Positions 9,200-22,946 of a stretch of 64,000 nucleotides of DNA are shown in pieces. The notes below the pieces were generated by a model. The model saw only the letters and a list, made by a program, of their open reading frames with translations. It was not told where the DNA came from and made no database searches. Position 1 is the first letter of the stretch, and each line of letters opens with the position of its first letter. Origin of the DNA: Zoroaster sp. YZ-2022. Lineage: Eukaryota; Echinodermata; Asteroidea; Forcipulatida; Zoroasteridae. The stretch is taken from contig CM055819.1 in assembly GCA_029582265.1 (NCBI GenBank), positions 29,048,164-29,112,163 on the forward strand, given 5' to 3'. Position numbers and translations under genes: made by a program.

Positions 9200-12100
9200 C
9201 ATGGTGGAAAGTCATAAATAATGGGCGATAAATATCCTCACTTGAACGGAAAGTTCTAAAATAAGAGTTTTTAACCTTATGTTATATATTAAGATAGTAT
9301 TTTATTGTTAATATGATGTCATTACGCTCGTGGTTTTCCGTAATTTGGATTGAAAAAACTGGGCCCCATTCTTCGGTTTTTGAAAATAATTCTCCCGCTC
9401 CTGTTACCGTTGGCGGTGCGTTTCCCCAAAAATATGGAAACACCCAACCAGAAAATAGATCCGCTATCGTACAAAACAATGAAATTTCAATAAAACTGAA
9501 ACACCAGGGGCCGGCCAAGAACAACAAGCGTAAAACTTGGATTGGGTTACGACTACTTGTAGACGTCCCATCAGAGTCAAGGAAGTGCGAGTCTTAAAAT
9601 TTGAACGTTAAACCCCTTTAAATATAGTTAAAACCAGTTAAGGCATAAATTATTAAAAGAAAATGAATTTTGATTGGAAATTTAGCCCTGCCCAGTGTTT
9701 CACCAAGCTAATTTTTGTGGGTCCCTTTAATTTTAAAAGAAAAACAAGGTGTGCAGTTTTTGTGGTGGCATAAAAACATGAAATTTAGCACCGGTTAAAC
9801 CAAAAAAACATCATTTGGCTATGAGACCCATCTTTGGGTCTCAAACCCAAATTTTAAGCGGGGCTAAATATTTGGGAAAAGTTAGGCCTGACAAAAAACC
9901 CAAAAATTTTAGAAATTGACAGTATTTACGCTCTGGTCTCAGTGGGCGAGGACCAACAACCCCTTTTTTCAAACAAATGGCGGGCACAAATGGGGGCGGC
10001 ACCAAAAGGGCCCGGCGGTTCTTGTTCTTCGTTGGGGGTTTCCTTTTTCGGAAACGGCGGGTTTTTACAAAACCAATGGAGATTGCTTTTCAAAGAGTTT
10101 CCCCAAACCAATAGAGGAACAATTTAGGGAAAGGTTCCCTCAGAACGTTCGTGTGCGTGTGTGTGCGTGTGTGAGCGCATTCAAACCGGGGATCGTTATA
10201 ACAAAGGGACACGGTCCCGGTTGCTCTGCTAAGTTAAATTTGGAGAACAATCCGTCCCGTTTTATTTTTGCAAGATATAGAATTTGACAGTAGTCCCCTG
10301 AATGGCCGGTGTTTACACACGTGTGTGGGTGTGTGTCTGTGAACGTACAATTATTATTGCATTTTCCAAACATAATAGAACAATTCGACCTCACACAATT
10401 CTAGTAGAAAATCTTGTACCCACCCAGGAAGAATTATATGGAAAGGGATAATAGAACGAATAAAGGAATACCTACAAATCAATTTGTGCGGTGAGGGTGT
10501 GTGTGTGTGTAGTGTAGTGTGATCGGTTCCATTAAAAAGAAGACCTGCAAGGTCTAGAAGGACCCTGTTTATTTTTTATAACCGTTAAACAATTCCAAAT
10601 ACGTAATTTATGTTCCCATTCAATTCGCTCATCTATCTAGTCTAGTGCCCCCAGCGAGCTATTTAAAATTATTTCTGCGGGCTTTCTACCTTCATAATAG
10701 CCTATTCTTTGTCGAATACTGATCTATACGCATTCTTTGTTCTTCATATATACAAACTATCTTGTACTGTATTTAGCGTCTGAGCTAAAGAACATTCTGT
10801 TTATTGTTCGGTTTTTAGGTGTTTGGGCCCAGTGGCCCAAACACCTCTTGATATTGTTCGGCTTTTTAGGTGTTTCGATAGTGCCCAAACACCTCTTGAA
10901 ATTGTTCCCCGGTTTTACTTTTTCTCCTTCCCCTTGGATAAGACCCCATCAGAACAAAACACATACATTTAGTTCCAAAGGTCATGAGCCTTCCAACTTG
11001 ACTCATACTTAGAGCATATTATGTACCGTCAATAAAGTTAAGGTCATAGTTTCGAGAAGTTGTGAAACGTCATGGTCATCAGATATCAAAAATCATATCT
11101 CATGAACCACAAAAGATATTTTACACAATTCGAATCATCTTACTCGATCTTGGAATTATGTAACATACTTGTCGTGCACAGAGGACAAACCCTCAATTCT
11201 GACCGTCTTTAATTTTAAGCACATTTATAGGATCTGCAGCCAACATTATATGGTATTTTGGCGTGTAACCTTTTCATAAATGTGAGTGATGACGTCATCT
11301 TCGTCACCACCCGCGCTCTGTGGCCAAAAGCAGGTTGGGTTTAAATAATGTTCTCAAACCATAGGGAATGGAACATGACTTCATGAATAAAGTGATTAGA
11401 CATCTTATCTTTAAAAAAATTTTTATGATTTTTCCAAAAGCTCACAGAGCATCCCCCCAAAGCGTGTGTTTAAAAGGGGAATAATTTCCAATCTTATATT
11501 GAACCAAAAGGGCAGGTACTAACGTTATTTTTCATAAATCATGGTGTTTTCATTGTATATATGACCTTCAACAATTGATATGACCCTTACTTTACCGGTC
11601 TTAACAGGAAATTCAACACATTCTGCGCAAAATTTAGGCCTTTGAATATGAAATTGATATTGCTATAATAACAGATGATACAGCTTTGAAAAAATACCGC
11701 GATTGACAAATTCATCGATGATAATTTGATTGAACCGGAACACCGTGTAGTCCGTGGGCTACCAGCACACCCCCTCCCCCTGGAGATTTTTCAAGACATA
11801 TATTTTTGTAAACCTTGACCATAGAGCTATTGTCTGAAAGTTGTCGTTGTGTGATTGAGGCTGTGTATAGTCAAGCCGAAAATTCCAGTAATCGAACAGC
11901 CGCACATAGATGGATTTTTATTTGTTACCCAGATTTTTCTAAGACCAATTTTATTTGTAAACTTTGGTTCATAGAGGTACCAGTTGTAAGGTTCGTCAAA
12001 TTGCCTGTTGGGTAACAGGTGAGGGTACTGAGGGCGCTCAAAATGGCTGCCTAGTATCTGACCGTGCCATATAGGGAGACTTTTATTTTTAAAAGCACCC

Positions 12101-12400
12101 TATAAATATACTGGCAAAATGTTCTCACCCGTCTGAAATGCTTAAACCACCTCAATAAACTACTTGCAAAAAGGAATAGCTAGCTCTTGTAGAACTTGTA
12201 CAAATTATAATAAAAACCTACTTCTACTAGCGTCTTGGGGACAGTGTCATTGGATCCGTTCATCCACATCCTGCATTCTGCATTTTCACGTTTGTTACCC
12301 GTCCTATGAGCCTCTATCCTTCGAAATTGTTTAAGCCAACACTGATAGTTTTCCAGTTACACTGGCTCACTATATCACGGATCACTGACCTGGCTAACAA
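9200..12400. other. Unrecognised stretch with GT microsatellites and hairpin repeats
   Basis: Several 60-120 codon frames are open here on both strands, but none carries a recognisable domain and they overlap one another. Impure GT/GTGTGC runs lie near 10150-10180, 10318-10340 and 10495-10525. Two hairpins of the AGGTGTT family are at 10817-10894 and are listed separately. Segments 10910-11160 resemble the hairpin-associated repeat of the 52-64 kb region (CAAAACACATAC, ATCATATCTCATGAACCACA). Confidence 0.4.
10817..10894. repeat. Two adjacent hairpins of the AGGTGTT family
   Basis: At 10817-10846 a perfect 13-bp stem AGGTGTTTGGGCC / GGCCCAAACACCT closes a CAGT loop. At 10868-10894 a second, imperfect hairpin begins AGGTGTTTCG and ends CCCAAACACCT. 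Both follow a GTTCGG..TTTTT lead, as the copies at 52850-52927 do. They mark the end of a dispersed repeat. Confidence 0.8.
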
Positions 12401-14460
12401 TCGCATCTGAAAAAGTGACCCTCGCACAAACTTCGGGGTATGCTAATGTTGTCAGTTCATTGATTCTGCCTGATCTGACCATTACAGTTCTCCGCCTTCT
12501 GTCTGCGTCCAAAGCGAGCATTGCAGGTCAAACAGGTGACCCCTGTAAATTGGGGTTTTCTTTTCCATCCTCTCCATTAAGCACCTTTGTTGGCAGTGCA
12601 CCTAGTGTCTGGCCCTGAGGCTCGCATGAGAATGCTGCTGCCTTCGTCGTCCCAAGCATTAGATTTTGCAGGATTCAAAATTGTACCGGTAACCGTACTT
12701 CCCAGGGCTCTTTTCCCTTTGAATTGGTGTTAGGAACCAGTCGTCCTGACCCAAATATTTATTCATAAATTTGTTGTTTGTTTCAGCCAGACCTCTTCCT
12801 GAGGCTTCCAGGAACATCCTCTGAGTCTTAGCACTTTCGGTTTCTTTTCACTATCCTCTAGCATTTCCTCACGCACAGGAGAGTCCTTCGCGGTTTGAGC
12901 TTTTGTATCCCTCTCAATCTGCCAGTTGAAAGCGACCATCGGCGTCCACGTTGCGGGTTCTTTTAATATTCCTGTAGGAGGGGTCCAAGGCCCATTCAGT
13001 ACCTGTGCTGGAGTACCAAAGGGAGACATCAAGGCCTCCGAGGCACCCAGAATCCCATCTGGTAAGTCTGTTGCTTCATCTGTTGATTCTACGTCCAGTC
13101 GAAAGTTGGTCTCTTCCTACCTTGGCTTCTAGTCTATAGTCTCGTGCCAGGCCTCGGATTTCCAGCTCTTGTTCCAGATCTCAACTCTTAGCTCATTTTC
13201 ATTCAGAATGTGGAATGAATGCTATAATTTGGTCTTTTTCCACCTATGGGAAAAGTGATCTCCTTGTTCATAGTTGATGGTACTTTAGTTGTCCTTTTAG
13301 TTTTGTTTAAAAAGTATTAATGTTGTCCCAGTGTTAAGTCAAGGGGTGCATTTATCCCAAAAAAACCTGACACACCTTTGTGACGGAATTTTGCCAAATA
13401 CCCTGACTGATAAATTCCCCGGTTTGGTCACCCCAGTCTGAGTGCGCACCCTTCTAGTAGACATCCAAGACTACAGGTAGGAACCCCCATGTTGGGTCTG
13501 GGAAGTGAAATGTACCGTCAAATGCACACGGGGATCTTCTCACCTGAGGGGGACAAACCATGGGTTTGACAAAAGCGGCAGAAATTGTATAGTCTGTTTA
13601 TTAGTAATTCACTACGTCAAGAACTCTGTGTTTGTCATCAGTTAATTAACCCAGCCCTCATTCCGTAGCCCCTCGCGAAACCCGACCACTTGACAGGCTA
13701 TTTCACTCTGTGCAGCCTCACAACAGTTCCCTCACTCCAACCACATGTAGCTCTCAGGTGGACTTGGTTGGTAGTTCTTCGGCTTGGAAAATCCTCCCTG
13801 CTTTGTAGCCTCCAAGATACGAGGGTTTGGGCCTGTACGACCAGAAACTAATCCAGGAGGTCCTCCCTTGTTCTTACACTGTGGTCCCACCCATATTCCT
13901 CATCTGTCTTTCAGTGCCCAACGCTCAATTCGAGGTAGTGTACACTACTGTAGCCTCCTGTACCGGGAGGAGAGTACTTGCATTCCTGTCTCAGACAAGA
14001 TCCAACCAGCAACTGACGTCCTCAGGCACATTGCATGCCCACAGCACCAAATACTCCACCGCCCTCTGTAGTTCGCCCTTCGCCATGTGCAAACCATAGC
14101 TCATTTGCGTTACATTTTTTTGTTTTTTTATATTTTTGGGGAGGGGCGGGGTGCGGGGGGCCAGGCAGAGGGAGGGAGGCCGAGGGGGTAAGGAGGACCT
14201 TAAATACCAATTTATTATTCCTAGATTATTTTCCAAACACTCAATCCATCATGGAGAAGACACAAAGAGCCTAACTACATACATGTGATGTGCGTTGGGT
14301 GGCGGGGGGTAAATTTGACCCCGACCCCAATCCTTAACCCACCAGTATTTTTTTAAGACAAAGCAGATGGCTGTAAATGGCATACAACAGGCTGCCCAAA
14401 AAAAGTAGTCTCCGAAAATCACCGGGGGAAGGGTTTTGGTCCGTAGCACATGGACTATAG
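12400..14460. other. GC-richer stretch, possible remnant of a coding region
   Basis: The composition is less AT-rich than the surroundings. On the minus strand 12763-13120 is continuously open and reads as an acidic/proline peptide (for example DLPDGILGASEAL, NGPWTPPTGILKEPATW). The plus strand is open over much of the same interval, so coding is unproven. No domain is recognised. A G-rich low-complexity patch lies at 14140-14185. Confidence 0.25.
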
Positions 14461-17400
14461 CATTAATTACCTGGAAACATCAACACTGAACTATCGATAA
14501 CGGTCCATAATGACACAATTATTCTTATTCATGATCATGACAAAATAACATTAATATAGTTGGGTTCTAATTTGAGATAAAGATCTGTGATGATCTAAAC
14601 ATTTTTGGAAAAGTCACTAGTCACTGTATGAATGAAGAAAAACCCTACTTTACAAACACCACAATAATGCTTAAATGTTTAGGCCTTAATCTTTTATTTA
14701 TTTATTTATTTTACACTTAGATATATCTGTAGACCTAAGACAATATAATGAAACATATCATTTGGTTATTGCATAACGAAACAGAAAACCTGCACTAACC
14801 ATTTAGAAATTGAAGAACCAGCTAACCAAAACCAATATTAAAAATAAATACCCAACAATTTTTGGAAAAAAGTTAATAACCATTTTGTTGTTCTAAATGT
14901 TTTTTTTCTACATTGCTATTAAATCATTCAGGAAGTCCTTGATGTTTCTTCTGCTTCAAAACTATACATATTATTCCATTTGCAAACTTAAATGTAATTT
15001 TGTTGATAAAATAATAAAAAGAAAGAAATAAATACATAAGTTAAAAAGAAGATCTGGATCTCTTGTCTCAAAAATCAAATTCTACCTGATGTTGGTATTA
15101 AATTAACTCCAGTGCCTGAAAACCTTTGTCAGGGGTTACTTGAAAACCCTCTTACAATGATATTAATGCACATAAACGAGCAAAAATAAAAATAAATTTT
15201 TAAAAATCCTCTGCATCGATGACTGTTAATTTTATTGCATTAAACGCGAAAAGATGCGGAAACATCATTTCACGATGAATAATTAAAGCTTGAATGCCAA
15301 AAACAATCTGTTGGAATTCACTCTTAGATTTAGAACAAGCGTTACGATTCCAAAACTATGTACGAAAATGACAGCTCGAAATAAAAGGACAATGATGGGT
15401 AAAATTACTGTAAACTGTGGACACGATAAAGGGCAACTGAAAACGTAGTGTGTTATATTCAATTAGAGAAGAACTCAACCATGAGGTGAATGAAACCACG
15501 CCCTCAAAACTTAATGGTATCTGAAACTGTGGATTGGGTGGGGAACGAAATAATTTTTAAATGAGGCCACCAAAAGAACCCAAAATCAACAATTTTGTCA
15601 ATTCCAAACCTAATTCCTCGTTCGTGTGAGGAAAATTCAAGGGCCCAAATGGTTGTGCATAAAGAATAGTACTTCTGAATAGTTGTTCACTTAAACTTCC
15701 GTTTTCGACCGGAATGTGACGTGAAGTATGTCTTAAGTTTTAAGGTGCTGTGAACTTTGCAACTATCCTTTTTTTGTTGGATATGTCTCACTGAGAAGGA
15801 GAAGAAAAAGTTTTTTTTAAAACGAACAATAACTAGAAATTATTGAGTTTGTGAAAGCAAGCTCAATGTCTGAGGTGCATCTAGCCGATGACGTCATCAC
15901 CTAAACATGTTAAAAGACAAGAGTTACTTACAAGGAGATATGAGTTTCCTCAATACATAATTTAAAATAACATACCTAATGTGTACTATACTGAATACAG
16001 TAATTTCCAGTTCAGTCATCCACATAATTTTAAATTCTTCCAACCGTAAGTTCCGGTTCAGTCATGGACGTCATTCATATTTAAAAACATTTTCCTCCTT
16101 AATGTAGGTGTCAATTGTGCCAAATTTAGTAAAATTCTGTCCAATGTTTTCTCAAGATAACAAAGTGACTTTTTTTAAGACCTGCCTCTAGAGGGGCGCT
16201 GCTTGGAAACGATGACGTCACCAAATATATTTTTGAAAAGAGCAGATCACACTTAACATATGAACCCAAAATGCTGTTTTAGGAATACCCTTTCCTTCAA
16301 CTTCCAACAATTTATAAAGACTTTTTAAACTTGAACACCAGTTTTGGACTGGGTAATGGTCAAAATAGGGTCATGTCTCTGTATCAAATGTCGAGTCCTC
16401 CATGTTCTGTATGATTATGAAGAAATCAAAAAATTATCTACTGTGGTTCGCGAGATATAAAATATATTGTTTTATTTATAATTAATTACGTAATAATTCA
16501 TTAGATGACCTCACCATGACGTCACAACGTTACCTGGAACTGGAGAGGTCAGATTGGGGTCACGTCTGTGTACGAAAAATCACATAAGTGAAGATCTTTC
16601 AGATGATGCAAAGATTGTGAAAATATCTTTTGTGGTTAATGAAATCAAATTTTTTGAAATATTAAACTTTGATTTAGTGTAATTCGATATCTGATGACCT
16701 CACCGCGACATCACAACTTAGGGTACAACTTCCATGTTGGGTTTACTTAATATTAAGCTTTTAAGGTTTGTTGAACTCTGCCTTTATGTTTTGTTCTCTG
16801 GATATGTCTCACTGAGAAGGAGAAGAAAAGCCGGTAATAACAGAGGTGTTCAGCTGTCGCTCGAACACTCTAACTGAAAATGTATTGAGTTTTACAGCAG
16901 AAACAAACTCCCAGGGTGTTCGAGTGTGCATCATATGTAATGACGTCATCACCTGATTTGTTAAAAGGCAAGAGTTACTTCAGGAGAATTGAGTTTTCAT
17001 AACTATATAATTAAAATAACATATAATGCTATACTGAATACATGCTTCGGTTCAATCATGTGTGACGTCATTCATGCTCACAAAATCTTTCCTCATAATA
17101 TGGGTGTCCAATTTTTGCCGTTGGTGAGAAATTCTGTCCAATGTTTTTTCTCAAGACCAACAAGAATTACTTTTTAAAACATACCGCTAGAGTTGGCTGT
17201 TAAAACGATGACGTCGCCAAATGTATTTTGAAAAACGCAGATCCCACTTAACATATAACCCCAAGAATGCTTTTTTCGAATAACTTTCAGATTAAATCAT
17301 TATAAAGAACTTGAACACCAGTTTGGACCGGAAGTAAATTAATAGGGTCGTGTCTATTGTCAAATCCAAGTCGATCTCAGGAATCAGAAATTATCTATTG

Positions 17401-17516
17401 TGGTCAGGAGATATAAAATATATTGTTTTAATTTTATAATTAATTACATGTGGTCGTTAGATGACCTCTGTGACGTTACAACGTTAACTGGGAACCCATA
17501 TGTTAAGGTTATATGT

Positions 17517-17668
17517 GAAGAAGAAGAAGAAGAAGAAGAAGAAAGAAGAAGAAGAAGAAAGAGAAGAAGAAGAAGAAGAAGAAGAAGAAGAAAGAAGAAG
17601 AAGAAGAAGAAGAGAGAGAAGAAGAAGAAAGAAGAAGAAGAAAGAAGAAGAAGAAGAAGAAGAAGAAG

Positions 17669-17699
<31 letters not shown>

Positions 17700-17722
17700 T
17701 TAAAGAAGAAGAAGAAGAAGAT
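17517..17722 (+). repeat. GAA/AGAAG microsatellite 1
   Basis: Purine-only tract of AGA/GAA units with scattered AGAAAG interruptions, at the same place in its unit as the tracts at 18984-19168 and 20419-20495. The long poly-Glu/Arg/Lys and poly-Phe/Leu/Ser frames across it are artefacts. Confidence 0.95.
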
Positions 17723-18404
17723 ATGACTTTATTTATGTGTATGCATCTACATGTCATACGATATATTGTGCCAAGTTTCAAGTCTGACGTCATTCTGTTT
17801 GAGAGTTATAATGCTTTCAAATAAGAATCAGACAAAAGTAAACACATTGGCATCTACTGATTCTATACTGCTAATACTAAGGCTATGTCTTTTGTCAATT
17901 TTTATACCGAGAAGCTGTATATACTGTCTAGTTTTAGGGATGGGCATGATGCTTCTCTGCGTGTTGTAATTTCCTGCTTCTACTTTCAAGTGAGATCTTC
18001 TTTTAATTAATGTTGCCTTTTGATTGGCTAACATTTCAGACAAATAGTACTTTACTTACTTAGTAACACTGCTAATAATATGGTTATGGCTGTTGTCGAG
18101 GTTCGTGTATTACCAAGGCGTCGCCTACGTGCAGATTTAATATAAACATAAGGCGACGTAGTCTCACTTCTATTTATTTTCCATCAGTTGATGTATTTAT
18201 TTCAACTTACACAAACGTAAAGGTGTTTTGGGTTTTGATTTTAAGTTTAAAAAAGGTCGAAAGTAAAAAGATTTTTAAGGTCAAGCTTTTGATGTAAAAT
18301 TTTCAGGCATTTTTGTGGAACTGATTTCATTGTACACGGATGATATCCACGAACGGATAAAGAAGAAAATAAAACAAATTAATCAAATAAGTACGTTCAT
18401 GTTC

Positions 18405-18493
18405 ATGTTCATGCCGTATCTCGAACTCAGAACCATCCCATATATATTCAGTGATAGGAATTCACCACTAGACCACCGAGCTTCCCATAATGT
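18405..18493 (-). other. Degenerate tRNA-like sequence in array unit
   Basis: On the minus strand GGAAGCTCGGTGGTCTAGTGG looks like the acceptor and D-arm of a tRNA-Glu/Asp-like gene (A-box), and GAGTTCGAGATACGGC looks like a decayed B-box. A near-identical piece is at 19845-19916, and weaker ones at 21150-21193 and 21335-21410. They are tRNA-derived remnants, not functional tRNAs. Confidence 0.5.
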
Positions 18494-18983
18494 GCCATAA
18501 TAAATCCAGTCGATAACGTCATTCATACTCCACAAAATCTTTCCTCATAATATGGGTGTCAATTTTGCCAAATTTGGTGAAATTCTGTCCAATGTTTTCA
18601 AGTTTCGCAAAATGGTGCTTTTTGAAACATACCCTTAGAGGTGCTGTTAGAGCGATGAGCGTCACAAATATATTTTGAAGAGCAGATCCGCCTAACATAT
18701 AAAACTGATACTTTTTTTTCGAATACCCTTTCAGATTTACGTCAATTTATAAGAACTTGAACACATACCAGTTTGGACCGGAAGTAAGGGTCAATAAAGG
18801 TCATGTCTATTATTATCAAATTTGTCGGGTCACTCAGGAATCAAGGGGGAAATTATCTATTAGTGGTTCAGGAAGATATAAAATATATTATTTTAATTAT
18901 AGTGGTGCAGTCGGAATAATTCATTAGATGACCTCACCAATGACGTTACAACGTGCTAGTTCTCCAATGTTGGGTATATATGT

Positions 18984-19168
18984 GAAGAAGAAGAAGAAAG
19001 AAGAAAGAAAAGGAAGAAGGAAAAGGGGAGAAGAAAAGAAGAAGAGGAAAGGAAAGAAGAAGAAGAAAGAAGAAAGAAAAGAAGAAGGAAAGAAGAGAAG
19101 AAGAAAGTTGAAAAGAAGGGAAGGGAAAAAAGAAGAAGAAGAAAAGAAGAAGAAGAAGAAGAAGAAGA
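18984..19168 (+). repeat. GAA/GGAAAG microsatellite 2
   Basis: Purine-only tract, more interrupted (GGAAAAGGG, AAGGAAAG) than tract 1. It lies about 1.46 kb after tract 1, matching the array period. Confidence 0.95.
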
Positions 19169-19844
19169 GTTGGCTGTTGTTAATATACATCCCCAAAAAG
19201 TATGTACGATATGACATAGTTCAATTCGTCTGACGTCATTCTTGTTTGAGAGTTATAATGCTTTTCAAATGATCAAGACAAAGTGAAAACACATTAGCGT
19301 CTACTGATTCTATACTACTTCAATACTAAGGCTATGTCTTTGTCAATTTACCAAGGCTTCGTATGCTCTGTGCTAAGTTTTGGGATAAGGCATAAAAGTA
19401 CTTCTCTACGTGTTGTAATTTCTATACTTCTTTCAGTGAGATCTTCTTTAGTGTGTGCCTTTTGATTATTCTTGTTCAGAACAATATAGTACCCACACTT
19501 ATGGTAACACTACTAATAATATGAATTGTAAACAACATCGGTTAGAGTATTACAAAGCATCCTTGTGCGTTGTATTTTTTGAAACTTTAATTTGCAAACA
19601 TTGAATCTACTTCACCATCGATTGATGTCCCATTTATTTCTTCTAAACGTTTTTAAAATTTAAAGGTTTGTTTGGGCTTGATTTAGTTTAAAAGTCAAGA
19701 AATGAATTTCAAGTCGTTGATACAAAATTTTCAAACATTTTGTGGAACGAACATGAAATTTCACCCCAGCCCACGGACGGTAATAAGAAAATAAAACAAA
19801 TTAATCAAGCATGTAGAATTCAATGGGGTTTCATGCATACGTAT

Positions 19845-19916
19845 CTCAATAGAACCATCCCATATATATTCAGTGATAGGAATTCACCACTAGACCACCG
19901 AGCTTCCCATAATGTG
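19845..19916 (-). other. Degenerate tRNA-like sequence, second copy
   Basis: Nearly identical to 18420-18493 over the shared part (ATATATTCAGTGATAGGAAT then CACCACTAGACCACCGAGC on the plus strand). The high identity shows that these two array units duplicated recently relative to the others. Confidence 0.5.
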
Positions 19917-20418
19917 CCATAATAAATCCAGTCGATAACGTCATTCATACTCCACAAAATCTTTCCTCATAATATGGGTGTCAATTTTGCCAAATTTGGT
20001 GAAATTCTGTCCAATGTTTTCTCGAATATAAATTTACTTTTTTTTTTTAAAACCATGCCTTCAGAGGGTGCTGTTAAAACGATGACGTCACCGATGTACA
20101 TAATTTTGAAAGGCGGGTTCCACCCTTATATACGACCCCAGGGTATGCACTCGATACGCTTTAAAAAGGGCCAGATTTCGTCGGTTGCAAAGGGAAACTT
20201 GAACCCCTTCCAGTTGGACCGGAAATGAGGTCAATCAGGGTTATATCTGTATCAAAATGCTCAGATCCTCCAAGGGAATCAGAAAGTATGTAATGTGGTT
20301 CAGGAGATATAAAATATATTATTTAATTTATAATTAATTACGTAATAATTCATGAGAATGACCTCATCATGACGTTACAACGTTCACTGGAACTATATGT
20401 TAAGGATTATGATACAAG

Positions 20419-20495
20419 AAAGGGAAAAGAAGAATTAAGGAAAAAGAGAGAAGAAAAGAAGGAAGAGAAGAAGAAGAAGAAGAAGGAAAAGAAGA
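20419..20495 (+). repeat. GAA microsatellite 3
   Basis: The shortest and most interrupted of the three purine tracts, in the third array unit, preceded by ATATGTTAAGGATTATGA. Confidence 0.9.
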
Positions 20496-22946
20496 ATATG
20501 ACTCTTATTTGTTATTATACATCCATGCATATGTACGTATATTGTGCCCAAGTTCAAGTCTGACGTCTATTCTGTTTGAGAAGTTATATTAACTTTCAAA
20601 TAGTCAGACCCAAAAAGTGAAGCTTTGTGGCGTCTACTTAATTCTACTACTGTTAATACTAAAGGCTATGTCTTTTGTCAATTTTATACCCAAACTAATA
20701 TATACTGCAAATCTAGATTTTAAGGATAGGCATAAGTACTTCTCGTGTTGTAATTTCTTTCTTCTTTCAGTGAAGAATCTTTCTTTTTCATTATATTGCC
20801 TTTTGATTGTGCTGTTCAGACAATATAGTACCACTTTTAGTAACCTACTAATAATATAGTTAGCTGTTGTCAGTTAAAATTATTTACCAGGGCGTCGCCT
20901 ATTGTGAATTTAATATAAACTTATGCACATTAATCCTGCTTCTATTTTCCATCCAGTTCAGTCATTTATTCAACCCCTAGGCAATAAAGATGTTTAGGTT
21001 TGATTTTGGTAAAGTCAGAAAGTAAGATTTTAAAGTCATTGATATAAGATTTTGAGCATTTTATTGGAACTAGTTTAAATTGTACTGGATGATATCCACG
21101 AACGGATAAAGAAGAAAATAAAACAATTAATCAATGGTACGTTCGTATTTCGTATTCATGCCGACGCTTTCATCACTGAACCACCGAGCTTCCGTACGTG
21201 TTTATAAATTCAATTATTGTTGTGCCATGTTACAATCTATGGTCAGTGTTAAAATAGCTTTGAAACGCATTACTTGCCACCGGAGAGCCGTGAATTGATA
21301 AAAGAAAAATAAAAAGCATTCAATATGATGGTCATGTTCGTGGATCTCGAACTCATCATATTTATTCGGTGTGATCTGCTGCATTAACCACAAGACCACT
21401 GATTTGCTTAACATACGGTAATGGTCAGTGATTATTGTATGATTAAAACTCTGAATATCAGTGATTTATGGTCATTTGCATTTCATTGTTTGGCCATTGA
21501 AGAACGGATGGGCTTTTTATGAGTTGGGTGCATTTACTATCATAATAAATTGAAATTACCAAGTTGGTGAACCTCATTTCGTTAGGGAGTTCAGATATTT
21601 CTTTCATTGTTTTGTCCATAATAACGGAACCAAGATTAAGTTGTATATTTTTGTGATTTTTGAATGTATTTCCTACATGTCAGGACAAATAATGTTGTAA
21701 GTACAAGTCTAATCATTTGTTCAAGGTTATAGAACTTAATATTTTCCATTGTTTTATTATGATAACAGGAACCAAAGTCACTAATGTGTTTTTAAACTTA
21801 GATACATCATATCAGACTATCATTTTGCTCTCCATAGTCATAAATCATTCGTTGGGGTTACTGGGCTGATTTTTTCCATTGTTTTAGCCCATTAAGCGGA
21901 ACCGATGGATTTTATTTTCAGACTAAAGAATACATATACATCACAGAAATAATCATAAGTTAAAAGAAAGATCTAGATCTCTTGCATAAATCATTGGTGG
22001 TTTGTATTTAGAGTAACGTGCCTGAAAACCTTTGTCGAGGCACATTGGAAAACTCTTACCATGAAATTGATTGCCCATAAACGAAAGCAAAAGAAAAAAT
22101 TAATTCTTTAAAATCCTCTGCGCATCGATGGTTTATTAATTTGATATCGTCAAAAGTCATGAATCAAAACGATCTGGTAAATTCTCTTGAATTTGAACAA
22201 GCGTAACAATTCAATTTATTTTAAAGCCAGCTCGAAATAAAGGACAACGATAACGTTGTAAACTGGCTGTTGCGAAAGATGCTGGCGACGACGAAACACA
22301 TCAATGTATTCCTCATTCTACCGCACCAGAGGTGAATGATAAAACTAAAGTACGCATTAGTACATCGACATGAATATTCGTACATGTAAATATCATCCGA
22401 GGAATACTCACCGGTGTTACCGGTGAATGTCGGCTTACCAAGGGCATATACAAGTGTATACACTGTATCCCTCTTCATCTGTCAATATTGAGAACTTCCA
22501 TGGCCGTTTGGGCACGCGAAAATGGAGCTGTGTAATACATAGAGAATGGTACTTCTGAATAGTTGTTCATAAACTTCCGGTTTCTTCGGAGGAGAGGTGG
22601 ATTAGGTCGTCTGTGCGGGTGAAAATATCTTTTGTGGTTCGTGGGATATAATTTTTTTTGAAATATTAAACTTTGATTTAATTAATTCGATATCTGACCT
22701 CACCAAACGTCACAACAGGACACAACCATGTTGAGTCTAACATGTTAAGCTTTGAGTTTGTAGACTCTACAGCTATGTTTTTGTCTGGATATGTCTCACT
22801 GAGAGGAAGAAAGGTTTTAAAGAGCAGACAATAACAGGGTGTTCGAGCGACGGCGCAGACACATAGAGATAAATAAAACCGAACAACAACGAGAGGAATT
22901 GTTCGCACTTCATCATCGAACTAAAAACTAGAACAATGACATCAAG

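Larger units (their letters stand above)
15040..22880 (+). repeat. Degenerate tandem array of 1.0-1.45 kb units
   Basis: A landmark (GTCATTCAT..ATGGGTGTCAATTTTGCCAA..TTCTGTCCAATGTTTT) recurs near 16070, 17067, 18518 and 19940, giving units of about 1.0, 1.45 and 1.42 kb. Other landmarks repeat in the same order: GACCTCACCATGACGTCACAACGTT, ATTAATTACGTAATAATTCA, a GAA-rich tract, and a tRNA-like piece. The outer parts (15045-15420 and 21955-22260; also 15770-15800 and 22785-22810) are diverged direct repeats that bracket the array. Copies differ mainly by small indels in homopolymers. No coding region is supported. Confidence 0.75.

Noticed and set aside
12763..13032. Minus-strand 89-codon frame as a gene
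   Set aside because: The overlapping plus-strand frame is equally open and neither shows a known domain; listed only as a possible remnant.
17400..17793. Open frames of 67-108 codons rich in Glu, Arg, Lys or Phe
   Set aside because: They are translations of a GAA microsatellite in several frames on both strands.
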